Source: Chloroflexus aurantiacus J-10-fl (GTDB taxonomy: Bacteria > Chloroflexota > Chloroflexia > Chloroflexales > Chloroflexaceae). Taken from it: a stretch of DNA of 64,000 nucleotides. The stretch's first letter is position 1. Every line of letters starts with the position of its first letter. Below are positions 17,572 to 27,881 of this stretch, one piece after another. Made by a program: the position numbers and the translations under genes. The stretch covers positions 1,798,001-1,862,000 of the forward strand of contig NC_010175.1 of NCBI RefSeq assembly GCF_000018865.1, read 5' to 3'. Below the pieces are notes generated by a model. It was not told where the DNA came from. It worked only from the letters and a program-made list of their open reading frames with translations, and made no database searches.

Positions 17572-18417
17572 TCAGCGAATGGTGTAGCCTTGCTGACTTA
17601 ATGCCAGTTCAATGCCGGCCTGAAGATTGGCGCCGATCTGGATTCCACGCAGATCAACACCCAGTTGCACAATCGTCTGAGCAATTTCCGGGCCAATACC
17701 GACCAGAATCACCTGGGCACCGATCAACTGCGCCGCCCGCGCCGTCTGCAAGAGATAGTTGGCGACCGCAGTATCGATCACCGGCACCCCGGTAATATCA
17801 ATAATCACAATATCTGACTGACGTTCAGCAATGGCTGTTAGCAGACGTTCCATAATCTGGCCGGCGCGGAAACTGTCAATTGCGCCAACCAGTGGCAAGA
17901 CAAGAATCCCTTCGTAGAGCGGTAGAATAGGTGTGCTCAGCTCGCGGATAGTCTGCTGCTGCGCAGCAATCTGTTCGGCCTGATCATGCAACTCTTGCTG
18001 GAGGGTCAGCATTGCCTGACTGTAGCCCAACAACAGCAAGCGGTTAAATTCACTGATGGCATCTTCAAATTGACGGACATCACCGATGGTTAGACGATCA
18101 CTGCCGAATTCGGTTAACTCCTGCCAGCAAAACTCACGGATACCTGAGACGACGCTCATCATATCGTCGAGCGACAGGCCCATCCGGGCGCGTCGCTCAC
18201 CGATGTAGGGTGCCCATTCGTTCAGCGGGCCTGCATTATTGTCACCAAAGACAGCACAGATCGTCTCAACCGAACGTTGCAGGGCGGGGCGGAGTTCGTC
18301 AGCCGGGATTGAGGCATATCCGCTACTACTGCTCTGTACAGCGTGCAGCAAACGCGCACCTGTCTGCGGTAACCGTTCACGAATGAATGCAGCCAGGCTG
18401 CTCAGGATGGCGCTCAT
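17572..18417 (-). CDS. RsbR-like stressosome protein (RsbRD_N + STAS), copy 1
   Basis: 281 residues from ATG 18417, preferred because GGAG stands 6 nt before it; a GTG at 18432 would add five residues. The helical N-terminal domain has its own sequence (LLHAVQSSSSGYASIPADEL). The linker and STAS domain match the other two copies nearly word for word, including DITGVPVIDTAVANYLLQ and GAQVILVGIGPEIAQTIVQL. It lies about 30 nt downstream of proS on the same strand, so the stress proteins may be read through from the synthetase transcript. Confidence 0.85.
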   Translation of the reverse strand: MSAILSSLAAFIRERLPQTGARLLHAVQSSSSGYASIPADELRPALQRSVETICAVFGDNNAGPLNEWAPYIGERRARMGLSLDDMMSVVSGIREFCWQELTEFGSDRLTIGDVRQFEDAISEFNRLLLLGYSQAMLTLQQELHDQAEQIAAQQQTIRELSTPILPLYEGILVLPLVGAIDSFRAGQIMERLLTAIAERQSDIVIIDITGVPVIDTAVANYLLQTARAAQLIGAQVILVGIGPEIAQTIVQLGVDLRGIQIGANLQAGIELALSQQGYTIR

Positions 18418-18447
18418 GGTATTCTCCGACACTAAACAGATACCGCA

Positions 18448-19890
18448 TCAATAGGCACGGGCAAAGATTACCTGACGATCCGTTTCGCGACCGGTGTAAA
18501 CACAGCGACCGACCGACCCCGGCTGCTCGAGCGGAATGCAACGGATTGTCGCCCGCGTCTCTTCTTGAATGCGCTTTTCATCAGCGGTATCACCGGCCCA
18601 GTAGGCCCGGGCAAAGCCTCGTTCGATCTGCTCTTTCAATTCGTCGTAGCTGGTGACATCCGCAGTGTGCGCTTCGCGGAAAGCAAGTGCACGCTGGAAG
18701 AGTGCGGTCTGCATCTCGTTCAACAATGCCTCAATCCGCTCGGTCAGACCGGCCTGGGGGACGAAGCTCTTGCCGGCTTTACCGGGAATATCCCGGCGGG
18801 CGAGAGCCACCGTCTCTTTTGCCACATCTTTCGGCCCAACTTCAATCCGAACCGGAACACCCTTCAACTCCCATTCGTTGAATTTATAACCGGGACTGTA
18901 ATTGTCGCGGTCATCAACTTTGAAGCGCAGGCGACCCTTCCAGGCTGCGGTCATCTGCTCAACGGCGGCCATCACCAGGCTGCGCTCTTCGTCGTTCTTG
19001 TAAATCGGCACTACCACCACCTGAATGGGAGCCAGCCGAGGCGGCAAAACCAGCCCCTCATCATCCGAATGGGTCATAATCAGCGCACCGATCAGACGGG
19101 TACTTACCCCCCAACTGGTCGTCCAGGCGTACTGAATGGTGTTGTTCTGATCGGTAAAGGTAATATCGAAGGCGCGGGCAAAATTCTGACCAAGATTATG
19201 CGACGTACCGGCCTGCAAGGCCCGGCCATCCTGCATCATTGCCTCAATACAGTATGAACGTAGCGCACCGGGAAATTTCTCTTTTTCAGTCTTAAGCCCG
19301 CGAATGACCGGCACGGCCATCTCTTTTTCAACGAAATCGGCATAAACGTCGTGAAGAATGCGCAGGGTCTCTTCCTCGGCCTCGGCTTCGGTGGCATGCG
19401 CAGTATGACCTTCCTGCCACCAGAATTCAGCCGTGCGCAGGAAAGGACGAGTGCGCATTTCCCAGCGCATGACGTTGGCCCACTGGTTGTAGAGCAAAGG
19501 CAGATCGCGGTACGAGCGAATCCACTTGCTGTAGAAATAACCGATGATGGTCTCGCTGGTAGGACGGATAATATATGGCTCGGCCAGTTCTTCACCGCCG
19601 GCGCGGGTGACTTCTGCGACTTCTGGAGCAAAGCCCTCGACGTGCTCGGCCTCTTTCATAATAAAGCTCTTGGGGATGAGCAGAGGGAACTGCACGTTGG
19701 CATGACCGGTTGCCTTGATCCGATCATCGAGTGCACGCTGCATCAATTCCCAGATCGCCCAGCCGTGGGCCTTAACGACGATACAACCACGGACAACTTC
19801 GGCAACCTCGGCCAGATCAGCTTCCCGCACAATATCGAGGTACCACTGGTTGTAATCAACACTCCGTTGGGTAATAACCTCTTTTGGCAT
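18448..19890 (-). CDS. proS: Prolyl-tRNA synthetase, archaeal/eukaryotic-type
   Basis: 480 residues, class II synthetase that charges tRNA-Pro. Motif 2 lies in NQWANVMRWEMRTRPFLRTAEFWWQEGHTAHA and motif 3 in GVSTRLIGALI. The proline-binding TSETI, the anticodon-binding domain (APIQVVVVPIYK onwards) and a C-terminal segment ending in Tyr (VIFARAY) mark the short ProRS-2 form, which lacks the large editing insertion of the E. coli-type enzyme. Start ATG 19890. No T-box or other leader structure was seen upstream. Three RsbR-like genes follow closely on the same strand. Confidence 0.93.
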   Translation of the reverse strand: MPKEVITQRSVDYNQWYLDIVREADLAEVAEVVRGCIVVKAHGWAIWELMQRALDDRIKATGHANVQFPLLIPKSFIMKEAEHVEGFAPEVAEVTRAGGEELAEPYIIRPTSETIIGYFYSKWIRSYRDLPLLYNQWANVMRWEMRTRPFLRTAEFWWQEGHTAHATEAEAEEETLRILHDVYADFVEKEMAVPVIRGLKTEKEKFPGALRSYCIEAMMQDGRALQAGTSHNLGQNFARAFDITFTDQNNTIQYAWTTSWGVSTRLIGALIMTHSDDEGLVLPPRLAPIQVVVVPIYKNDEERSLVMAAVEQMTAAWKGRLRFKVDDRDNYSPGYKFNEWELKGVPVRIEVGPKDVAKETVALARRDIPGKAGKSFVPQAGLTERIEALLNEMQTALFQRALAFREAHTADVTSYDELKEQIERGFARAYWAGDTADEKRIQEETRATIRCIPLEQPGSVGRCVYTGRETDRQVIFARAY

Positions 19891-20021
19891 GCCGTTCCTC
19901 GGGCTGATGATGATATGCTGTAGGCGTTACATTCTATTCATACTCCCTCTATTATAGCTGATATGGCAAAACTCATTGCAAAGCGGTTTTGTTGGCATAC
20001 GGGAACTGCACACCATAATAA

Positions 20022-20045
20022 GGCGGTGACCAGATGGTCACCGCC
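20022..20045 (-). terminator. Likely terminator after the small coiled-coil gene
   Basis: Perfect 11-bp inverted repeat GGCGGTGACCA (20022-20032) / TGGTCACCGCC (20035-20045). On the minus strand it is followed by TTATTATGG, a weak U-tract. It lies about 50 nt past the stop of the 20094 gene. Confidence 0.6.
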
Positions 20046-20093
20046 GTCAGTTGCTTTGAAAACACCTGTATTTATATCGTATGGGAAGGCCGA

Positions 20094-20339
20094 CTACTTC
20101 TTCAATTCCTGCTGGATCGTTGCCATAATTCGGTCAACATCAAGTCCGGCTTCTTTGGCCAGGCGAATCTGTTCGAGCAAACGAGCCTGCGCTTCGGCCA
20201 GGCGACGCTGCTGATCAATCTTCTCCTGTTCGCGATCAGCTTTGGCCTGCTCTTCTGCCCAATTCCAAACCTGTTCCCAGAAGAAACCTACTTCGCGGAA
20301 CATCATGCCAAAGATGCCGCCGCTCTCTTTCACTGACAT
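20094..20339 (-). CDS. Small coiled-coil protein, function unknown
   Basis: 81 residues. The N-terminus (SGGIFGMMFREVGFFWEQVW) is aromatic and could lie on a membrane or partner surface. Residues about 28-80 are a charged helix rich in Glu, Gln, Arg and Ala (EQAKADREQEKIDQQRRLAE) that should form a coiled coil. I do not recognise a family. ATG 20339 has GGAG about 9 nt upstream and the gene has a hairpin terminator, so it is probably real. It is divergent from the SRPBCC gene at 20532. Confidence 0.65.
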   Translation of the reverse strand: MSVKESGGIFGMMFREVGFFWEQVWNWAEEQAKADREQEKIDQQRRLAEAQARLLEQIRLAKEAGLDVDRIMATIQQELKK

Positions 20340-20437
20340 GGATCGCTCCTTCCTGCGGCCAGCCCGGCTGCGAACTGTCATTGCGGTTCTGGTTGTATTC
20401 TATTACGTAAAAAGCAAAACGTCAATCCGGTTTACAC

Positions 20438-20466
20438 TTGCACAAGGCGCACAGAGATGCTATACT
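20438..20466 (+). promoter_or_regulatory. Promoter of the SRPBCC gene at 20532
   Basis: -35 TTGCAC (20438-20443), 17-nt spacer, extended -10 TGCTATACT (20458-20466). Confidence 0.65.
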
Positions 20467-20531
20467 GGCGGTAATTGATGTCATATATGAAAGTTGTGTC
20501 GGTTCACAAACCCCGACCACAAGGAGCGTCT

Positions 20532-21104
20532 ATGTCGGCGCCCTACACACCCTCTGTAACCAACGAAGAGCAGCGCCGGGCCGTCGATCTCAGTGGTGCT
20601 GCGGTACACCTCTTTCGTTTTCGGGGGCCGCTCGATCTCGCTTATGAATACTTCTGCGATGTGCCGGCTGTCTTCAGTCTGCTCCCCGATGTGATTGATG
20701 TCCTCACCTATGGCCCTAACCGCTACCGCTTGATCGTCGGAGCAACTGATGGCCACGGCCATGCGATGGCCGGCTACTTCGATGTGGCTGCTGCATTCGA
20801 GCCTCATCGCCTGATTCGGATTATGCCGGTTGATGATGGTCCGCCGATTGACCTTAGTGGTTTTGTCTTCCCAGGTCAGCTCTTTGCTGAGGCCGTGTTT
20901 TATCCCCATGCCCACGGTACCGATGTCGAATATACGGTTGAACTGGCAATGACCATCCCGGTGCCAAAGGTGCTCTGGTTTATGCCCGGCAGTGTGTTGC
21001 AGGCAATTGGCGAGCGGGCAATGGAACACAAGATGAACCATATGATTAGTGGTTTTTCGCGGGCCGTCGATATCGATTTTCACGCCTGGATCGGCAACGA
21101 GTAG
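20532..21104 (+). CDS. SRPBCC-fold protein, DUF1997-like
   Basis: 190 residues, soluble. The layout is that of an SRPBCC ligand-binding domain: VHLFRFRGPLDLAYEYFCDV at the start, strands through YRLIVGATDGHGHAMAGYFD, and a long C-terminal helix (GSVLQAIGERAMEHKMNHMI). It resembles DUF1997 proteins of phototrophs. Ligand and role unknown. AAGGAG at 20521-20526 sets the start at ATG 20532; the longer frame from 20475 is rejected. A good promoter lies upstream. An 8-bp hairpin GGCGAGCC/GGCTCGCC (21135-21163) follows the stop. Confidence 0.75.
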   Translation: MSAPYTPSVTNEEQRRAVDLSGAAVHLFRFRGPLDLAYEYFCDVPAVFSLLPDVIDVLTYGPNRYRLIVGATDGHGHAMAGYFDVAAAFEPHRLIRIMPVDDGPPIDLSGFVFPGQLFAEAVFYPHAHGTDVEYTVELAMTIPVPKVLWFMPGSVLQAIGERAMEHKMNHMISGFSRAVDIDFHAWIGNE

Positions 21105-21171
21105 CCATAATACCTCTCTCAAGCATTGCTTTAAGGCGAGCCGATGTCCTGTCGCGGCTCGCCAATGTTGT

Positions 21172-21179
21172 GCTATACT
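21172..21179 (+). promoter_or_regulatory. Extended -10 promoter of the pullulanase gene
   Basis: TGCTATACT ending at 21179, about 45 nt before the start codon; no matching -35. The same TGCTATACT string occurs upstream of several other genes in the window. Confidence 0.5.
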
Positions 21180-21222
21180 ATCCACAAATAGTTCCGCATT
21201 CAACTATCTGTAGAGGACGACT

Positions 21223-24200
21223 ATGTGGCTCCCTGTCTGGCCGCGACGCTTCTTGTCAGCACTGTCGGTTCTGCTATTGATCTGCTGGTCACTGGCCAGT
21301 TTTCCGGTCGCCGCCCAAAATACACCCGACCCGAAAACGGTCACTATTCCCGGTACCATCCAGAGTGTCCTGGGGTGTCCCGGCGACTGGCAACCATCGT
21401 GTAGTATCACCTATCTGACCTACGATCCGGCAGTAGACCTCTGGAGCGCCCGGTTCGATTTGCCTGCCGGCGCCTACGAATACAAAGTTGCCCTCAACGA
21501 CAGTTGGGCTGAAAATTATGGTCTGAATGCGCGCCGTGATGGGCCAAACATTCCCTTACAGGTACCGGCCCCAACCAGCGTGCGCTTTATCTACGATCAC
21601 AAGACGCATTGGGTCACCGATAGCATCAATACGCCGATTATTGTGGCGGTTGGGGAGTTTCAGACGGCCCTCGGGTGTGCGACGGCCAACGATCCAACCT
21701 GTCTTGGCTCGTGGTTGCAAGACCCTGATGGTGACGGATTGTATACGTTTACTACCAACCGTATCCCTGCCGGTGATTACCAGCTCCGGCTGGCTATCGG
21801 TGAGACGCTTGACGGCGCAATTGGTGAGGGGGGCGCCGGTGGACCGCCTTTTGCCATTACCGTTGCCGAAGGTGGTGAGGTCTATATCGGCTATAACGCA
21901 GGGAGTGGCGAAGTGACGATTTCAACTGCTGGGGCACCTAAAGGCGATATTTCGCGTGCCCGTGCCTATTGGGTTGATGCCGATACGATTGTCTGGAATG
22001 TGATCGGCACGCCACGTTATCAGTATGCCTTGTTCAGCGATCCAGGCGGTAATCTGAAACTGACCCCCGAAGGGGTGGTTGGTGGTCAGCGGATCGATCT
22101 CACCTTCTCGCCGGCTGGACCTGGCGAAGCGCTGAAGAAGTTTCCCCACCTGGCAGGATTTAGCGCGTTCAAGCTGCCACCACTCGACCGGGCACGTTTG
22201 ATCGGGCTGACCCGTGGTCAGTTGGTGGTGGCGATGTACGATGAAAATGGGCAGCCACTTGATGCCACGCGCGTCCAGATCCCCGGTGCTCTTGATGCTC
22301 TCTTCCCCTACGATGGCCCGCTAGGGGTCACGATTGAAGATGGCCTGCCGACAATCCGGGTCTGGGCCCCAACGGCCCGTCAGGTGCGGCTGCACCGCTT
22401 TGCCGATTCCCAACCGGATACGCGGGCAGTGGTGCTGCCAATGACGCTCGACGCCACGACCGGCGTCTGGAGTATTCGCGGTGAAGCGAGCTGGATCGGT
22501 CAATATTATTTGTTTGAGGTGGATGTCTACGTACCGGCTGCCGGGCGGGTGGTGACCAACCTGGTGACCGATCCCTATTCGGTGGCGCTGAGCGCCAACA
22601 GTACCCGCAGCCAGATTATCGATCTGAACGATCCGGCATTACAACCGCCGGGCTGGGAGACACTGCGCAAGCCACCGCTGGAAGCGCCGGAGGATGTGGT
22701 TCTCTACGAGTTGCATGTGCGTGACTTCAGCATTCTCGACGAGAGTGTTCCGGCTGACCTGCGTGGTACGTTCCGCGCTTTCACCGTTCGTGACAGTGTA
22801 GGGATGCGCCATCTGGCCGAACTCGCCGACGCGGGTGTCACCCATGTTCACCTCTTGCCGGTATTTGACATTGCCACTATCGAAGAGATTCGTGAGCAGC
22901 AGGTGCCCTTACCCTACGACCAGCTTCGGGCACTCCCACCCGATTCACCTGAACAACAGGCATTGATCGAGCCAATCCGTGATCTTGATGGTTTTAACTG
23001 GGGGTACGATCCCTTCCACTACTCAGTACCGGAGGGAAGTTACAGCACCAATCCTGATGGGCCACAGCGCACGCTTGAGTTTCGCGAGATGGTGCAGGCG
23101 CTGAATGAAACTGGCCTGCGCGTCGTGATGGATGTTGTCTACAACCACACCAACGCCAGTGGTCAGAATCCTCGCTCAGTCCTTGATCGTATCGTGCCCG
23201 GCTACTATCACCGACTCGACGGTGACGGCAATGTCACGACTTCCACCTGTTGTGCGAACACGGCGACCGAGCATCGCATGATGGAGAAGTTGATGATCGA
23301 CTCGGTGGTGCTGTGGGCGAAGTATTACAAAGTTGATGGCTTCCGCTTCGATCTGATGGGCCATCACATGAAGGACAACATGCTGGCGGTGCGCGCAGCA
23401 CTCGATGCGCTGACCTTAGAGCGCGATGGGGTTGATGGCAAATCAATCATCATCTACGGCGAAGGTTGGAATTTTGGTGAAGTCGCCAATAATGCCCGTG
23501 GTATTAACGCTACCCAATTCAACATGGCCGGTACCGGTATCGGTACCTTCTCAGACCGCCTCCGCGACGCAGCCCGTGGCGGTGGTCCCTTCGACGATCC
23601 ACGGCTCCAGGGGTTCATTTCCGGTCTGGCTACCGATCCGAGTGATTTCCCGCAAGGGACACCGGATGCGCAGCGGGTCAAACTGCTGGCTGAGACCGAT
23701 TTGATCAAACTTGGCCTGGCCGGTAACCTGAAGACCTACCGGATGATCAATTACGAAGGTCGTCTCGTACCCGGTGAGCAGATCAAGTACCGTGGCGCAG
23801 CCGGCGGCTACACGCTTGATCCGCAAGAGCAGATTGTCTACGTTTCAGCCCACGACAACGAAACGCTGTTTGATGCGGTACAACTCAAGGCCGCAGCCGG
23901 TACACCTATCGCCGAGCGAGCACGAATGGCCCAACTCGGTCTCTCACTGACTGCGCTGGCGCAGGGTATTCCCTTCTTCCACGCCGGTGATGAACTGCTG
24001 CGCTCGAAATCGCTCGACCGCAACAGCTACAACTCATCGGACTGGTTCAACCGGATTGACTGGCGTGGTCAGGAGAATACTTTTGGCTCCGGTCTGCCCC
24101 CGGCCTGGGACAACCAGAGCAACTGGCCGATCATGGCGCCATTGCTGGCCAACCCGGCACTCAAACCGGACGCCAGCCTGATGCAGGCGACGTATGAACA

Positions 24201-24774
24201 CTTCCGCGAGATGCTCCGCATCCGGCGCAGTACACCTCTCTTCCGTCTGCGCACGGCTGCCGAGGTCGAGCGCATGGTTTCGTTCTTCAATAACGGGCCT
24301 GATCAGATTCCCGGTCTAATCGTCATGAGCATCAGTGATAATGGCCCAAGCCGACTCGATCCGAACATCGGGCAGGTGGTGGTCTTGTTCAATGCCCGGC
24401 CTGAGACAGTGACGATTACCATCCCCGAACTGGCAAATGGCGATCTGTCCTTACACGACGTTCAGGTCGCATCGAGCGATGAGCGGGTCACGCAATCGCG
24501 CTATACCGCCGACGGCACCTTCAGCGTGCCCGGACGCACCACGGCGGTCTTTGTTGGGCCGCGACCGTTGGTACCTGCCCCCGCCCCTGAGCCGACGCCG
24601 ACAGTAGCGGTGGAGCCGGCGCCAACCGCCAGCACGGAGGCGACGGCGCCGACCACGCCAGCACCTGCCGCACAGGGAGGCGGGGCGCCGGTCTGGTTGT
24701 GGATTGTGCTCGTCGTTATTGCGCTGGTTGGGGCCGGGATATTCGTTGCCCGGCGTCGTGGCGGCGCACGGTAG
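21223..24774 (+). CDS. Pullulanase-type alpha-1,6-glucosidase, cell-surface anchored
   Basis: 1,183 residues. A signal peptide (about 1-30) is followed by two X25-like beta modules (about 38-130 and 135-235), a CBM48-type domain and a GH13_14 catalytic domain. The latter has the pullulanase mark [17 protein letters not shown]. Catalytic residues are the nucleophile Asp710 in DGFRFDL, acid/base Glu747 in IYGEGWN and Asp878 in SAHDNE. The C-terminus has a Pro/Thr linker ([17 protein letters not shown]), one membrane helix and RRRGGAR, so the enzyme is tethered outside the cell. It debranches pullulan, starch or glycogen. No sugar importer is nearby. Start ATG 21223 follows AGAGGA. Confidence 0.93.
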   Translation: MWLPVWPRRFLSALSVLLLICWSLASFPVAAQNTPDPKTVTIPGTIQSVLGCPGDWQPSCSITYLTYDPAVDLWSARFDLPAGAYEYKVALNDSWAENYGLNARRDGPNIPLQVPAPTSVRFIYDHKTHWVTDSINTPIIVAVGEFQTALGCATANDPTCLGSWLQDPDGDGLYTFTTNRIPAGDYQLRLAIGETLDGAIGEGGAGGPPFAITVAEGGEVYIGYNAGSGEVTISTAGAPKGDISRARAYWVDADTIVWNVIGTPRYQYALFSDPGGNLKLTPEGVVGGQRIDLTFSPAGPGEALKKFPHLAGFSAFKLPPLDRARLIGLTRGQLVVAMYDENGQPLDATRVQIPGALDALFPYDGPLGVTIEDGLPTIRVWAPTARQVRLHRFADSQPDTRAVVLPMTLDATTGVWSIRGEASWIGQYYLFEVDVYVPAAGRVVTNLVTDPYSVALSANSTRSQIIDLNDPALQPPGWETLRKPPLEAPEDVVLYELHVRDFSILDESVPADLRGTFRAFTVRDSVGMRHLAELADAGVTHVHLLPVFDIATIEEIREQQVPLPYDQLRALPPDSPEQQALIEPIRDLDGFNWGYDPFHYSVPEGSYSTNPDGPQRTLEFREMVQALNETGLRVVMDVVYNHTNASGQNPRSVLDRIVPGYYHRLDGDGNVTTSTCCANTATEHRMMEKLMIDSVVLWAKYYKVDGFRFDLMGHHMKDNMLAVRAALDALTLERDGVDGKSIIIYGEGWNFGEVANNARGINATQFNMAGTGIGTFSDRLRDAARGGGPFDDPRLQGFISGLATDPSDFPQGTPDAQRVKLLAETDLIKLGLAGNLKTYRMINYEGRLVPGEQIKYRGAAGGYTLDPQEQIVYVSAHDNETLFDAVQLKAAAGTPIAERARMAQLGLSLTALAQGIPFFHAGDELLRSKSLDRNSYNSSDWFNRIDWRGQENTFGSGLPPAWDNQSNWPIMAPLLANPALKPDASLMQATYEHFREMLRIRRSTPLFRLRTAAEVERMVSFFNNGPDQIPGLIVMSISDNGPSRLDPNIGQVVVLFNARPETVTITIPELANGDLSLHDVQVASSDERVTQSRYTADGTFSVPGRTTAVFVGPRPLVPAPAPEPTPTVAVEPAPTASTEATAPTTPAPAAQGGGAPVWLWIVLVVIALVGAGIFVARRRGGAR

Positions 24775-24798
24775 TTCTGAGCGGTGACGGAAGTATCT

Positions 24799-24830
24799 GA
24801 GACGCACCGTGATGGTGCGTCTCTTCGTCT
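24799..24830 (+). terminator. Terminator after the pullulanase gene
   Basis: Perfect 10-bp stem GAGACGCACC (24799-24808) / GGTGCGTCTC (24814-24823), 5-nt loop, then TTCGTCTTTAT. It lies 25 nt after the stop codon. Confidence 0.8.
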
Positions 24831-24880
24831 TTATGTCAACGCTTGCTCAAACTCGGGTATTGGTTCATGGGGGCGATTAG

Positions 24881-25207
24881 CGCGCCGGAGGCGTGCGCTC
24901 CCAGGGCATACTGACTCGCCCCCACCCTCACCCGCCCCCGCTGGGAGCGGGAACACTGATGCCGGATTGATCTCGCTGTCGGGTGTTGGGGCAAGGCGGC
25001 AATGCCCGTGCGCACCGGAGGCGCGCGCTCCCAGCGAGGGGGCGATGCCTGTGCGCGCCGGAGGCACGCGCTCCCAGGGCATACTGACTCGCCCCCACCC
25101 TCACCCGCCCCCGCTGGGAGCGGGAACACTGATGCCGGATTGATCTCGCTGTCGGGTGTTGGGGCAAGGCGGCGATGCCCGTGCGCACCGGAGGCGTGCG
25201 CTCCCAG
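24881..25207. repeat. Tandem 173-bp period intergenic repeat
   Basis: Two near-identical blocks (24881-25034 and 25054-25207, offset 173 nt) fill most of the 536-nt gap 24775-25310. The core GCCGGAGGC-n-CGCTCCCAG occurs four times. The CGCTCCCAG arms can pair with CTGGGAGCG inside each unit (for example 24896-24904 with 24941-24949), giving large hairpins. No protein-coding signature is present. It is unrelated by eye to the 154-bp repeat at 643. The gap's right part (25208-25310) shows nothing. Confidence 0.85.
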
Positions 25208-25310
25208 GTGTTGGTGCAAATCCAGATCAACCTGATGCGGTAGGGACACGGCATGCCATGCCCCTACCCGAAGATACACTGGCGAAGAGGATGCCCAATA
25301 CCGGCGTTGG

Positions 25311-25955
25311 TCACTCTTCTCGCACAAAGCGCACCCGATCACCCGGTTGCAACAGCGTCGGTGGATCAGCAGTCGGATTGAACAATCGCAGGCCGGTGCG
25401 ACCGATGATATGCCAGCCGCCGGGCAACTTTGTCGGATAGATACCGGTCATACCGGCAGCAATTGCCACCGATCCGGCGGGAACTGCCAGGCGCGGCGTT
25501 GCCCGCCGTGGCAGATGAAGGGCTGGCGGTAACCAGCCCAGATAAGGGTAGCCCGGAGCAAAACCGATCATCAGCACACGCTGTACGGTACCGGTATGTA
25601 AGGCCACTACCTCATCCGGTGACAACCCGGATTGGGCAGCGACCTCGTGGAGATCAGGCCCCTCATCGCCGCCGTAACGCACCGGAATAACCACCTCACG
25701 TCCGACGGGCATCGCGGTTAAGGGTGGATGTGCAGCCAGATCGGCCAGACGGGCGGCAAGAAGATCACGATTGGCGATCAACGGATCGAAACAGACCAGT
25801 AGCGAGTCAATTGCCGGCACCAGATCGATCAAACCGGGGGGTGGATCGGATTGGAGTGCAGCCATTGCGGCCAGCGGTGCCCCTGCGCCGGCCAGATCGG
25901 TCGGCCAGCGCACCAGGAACGCTGCTTCGCCAAATGGATCTACCCGTCCGCTCAT
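25311..25955 (-). CDS. pxpB: 5-oxoprolinase subunit B (KipI family)
   Basis: 214 residues. N-terminal [10 protein letters not shown] and later [32 protein letters not shown] and [10 protein letters not shown] are diagnostic of the KipI/PxpB family. With PxpA and PxpC it forms the ATP-dependent enzyme that opens 5-oxoproline to glutamate. The ATG at 25955 overlaps the pxpA stop (ATGA), so the two are translationally coupled. PxpC (KipA-like), usually next door or fused, is absent from the cluster. The longer frame to 26051 is rejected. Confidence 0.9.
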
Positions 25956-26713
25956 CGTTGTGGCGCCTGTACGGTGATGCCTGCGGCAGCCAGACCCTGA
26001 CGGATCGTTGCTGCTCGCAGCGCGGCACCCGGTGTATCGCCGTGGATACAAATTGTGGCGGCCTGTAATGGCACGAGTGTGCCATCAACGGCTCTGACCG
26101 CACCATCGCGAATAATATGCAGTGTCTGGGCCAGACATGCTGCCGGATCGATAATCAGGGCATCGGGATGATGCCGGTTGCGCAACGTACCATCGGCTTC
26201 GTAGGTACGGTCGGCAAAAGCCTCTGCCAGCACCGGCACGCCGACTTCGTGGCCGGCGGTGATCAGCAACGAGCCGGCCAATCCAACCAGAGCCAGTTCA
26301 CGGCTGAAGGCAGCCACGGCACGGGCAATCGCCATCGCCACGGTAAGGTCGCGGGCGGCCACATTGTAGAGCGCACCGTGAGGCTTCACATGGCGCAATT
26401 CAACCTTTTCCGAGCGGGCAATTGCGGCTAAAGAACCGATCTGAGTCAGCACCCACGCCTCGATCTCATCCGGTGTTAGCGGTAATACCCGGCGGCCAAA
26501 GCCGTACAGATCGGGGTAGGAAGGATGAGCACCAACCGCCACCCCCAGATCACGGCAACGCCGGACAGTGCGCCGCATCACCATCGGATCACCGGCATGA
26601 CCGCCACAGGCGACATTTGCCGAACTGACAAACGGCAGTATACCATCGTCGTCACCGACCTGAAAAGCGCCGTAACTCTCACCACAATCGCAGTTGATAT
26701 CAATCGTCAACAT
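25952..26713 (-). CDS. pxpA: 5-oxoprolinase subunit A (LamB/YcsF family)
   Basis: 253 residues, typical length. The N-terminus [15 protein letters not shown], then [14 protein letters not shown] and VGAHPSYPD are the family's hallmark and supply likely metal and catalytic residues; VKPHGALYN and [10 protein letters not shown] follow. It activates 5-oxoproline for ring opening to L-glutamate together with PxpB/PxpC, removing a damaged form of glutamine or glutamate. The stop overlaps the pxpB start; the upstream MFS gene ends 7 nt before its ATG, so all lie in one operon. Confidence 0.92.
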
Positions 26714-26720
26714 CGCTTCG

Positions 26721-27881
26721 CTACCCTACTGGTGCCTCGGCAATTCTCGGCACCCGTTTCATCCCATGTCGTGCCACAAGCAGCAGCAATAGCATCACAC
26801 CGGCATCAACCACAACCAGAATTGCGCCACTCACCGGGCCAAACCAGCCGATCAGTTGACCAAAGAGTGCCGGCAGAAACAACCCACCACCGGTACCGAT
26901 GGTCAGCGCAACACTCAGCGCAGCCGCACTACGACCAGCAGACTGTGTGATCAACAGCATCGTCGTAGGGAAGATCGGGCCACACGATAGCCCCATCAGC
27001 GCAACTGCAACCAGTGCTAAAGCGACCTGATTAACACCGATGACTAACAGCAAACCACCGGAGCCAAGACCGATCAGACACAAGAGCAGCATACGCAACG
27101 CACCCAGGCGATCTCCCCAAAAGATGGCCGCCATGCGCCCGGCGGTCAACATCCCCCAGAACAGACTACTGCCCAGGGCTGCAATCGGCGCAGCCAGACC
27201 ACCACCGCGTTCGAGAATCAGCGCAATCCAACCACCAATGCCGATTTCGGTACCGATGTAGGTAAACATCAGCAACCCACACATCACGGCTGCCAGCCAG
27301 CGTGGCGGCCCGGCCATCTGGGCGGAGGGGGCCTGCGTCGGCTCACGCAATTGGGTGGCCGGCCAGACCAGAGCCAGCATGAGCAGTGCGCCGATCCAGA
27401 TGGCAGCCTGGGGACGGTCGACAAGTGTCAACATCAGCGCAACCAGCAAAGGGCCGCCAATTGAACCAACACTAAAGAACAGATTCAGGGCATTCAAGGC
27501 ACCGGCAGCGCCATGGTACAGGCGTGCGATTAGCAGGTTCCCGCCGGCCAGCATACCGCCGTAACCAAAACCGGCCATACCGGCCCCAAGCAACATCCCA
27601 ATCAGAACCGGACTGAAACCGAGTGCCAGCATGCCGCCACCCATCAGCGCAGCACCAATTGCAATCACGGGACGCATCCCCCAGCGCTGGATGGCCGAAC
27701 CGACGCCTACAGAAGCCAGCACGCCACCCAGGGAAAACGCCGTAAACACAGCGCCCAGATCGGTCACTTCACGCCCGACCTGAGCTGCAAGGCCAGGAAG
27801 ACTCGGCCCGATAGCCGACAACATCCAGCCCACACCCAGGTAAAGAGCGCCTACTATCAATAAAGCCAATGATGGTTTCAC
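26721..27881 (-). CDS. MFS transporter
   Basis: About 386 residues with roughly twelve membrane helices. The first helix begins [18 protein letters not shown]. The A-like loop is [12 protein letters not shown], and Gly-rich helices ([19 protein letters not shown]) resemble FucP/sugar-transporter-like MFS proteins. Substrate unknown; its place upstream of pxpAB could mean 5-oxoproline or peptide uptake, a weak inference. I start at GTG 27881 because its GTGA overlaps the stop of the preceding glycosyltransferase; a TTG at 27911 would add ten residues. Confidence 0.8.

Noticed and set aside
18891-20021. T-box or other riboswitch before proS
   Set aside because: The spacer upstream of proS (19891-20021) shows no T-box sequence or specifier hairpin.
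20481-21203. 240-codon minus-strand open frame
   Set aside because: Covers the plus-strand SRPBCC gene, which has a promoter, ribosome-binding site and recognisable fold.
24881-25207. Possible CRISPR array
   Set aside because: Only two long units with conserved, not variable, sequence between the short cores; no cas genes nearby.
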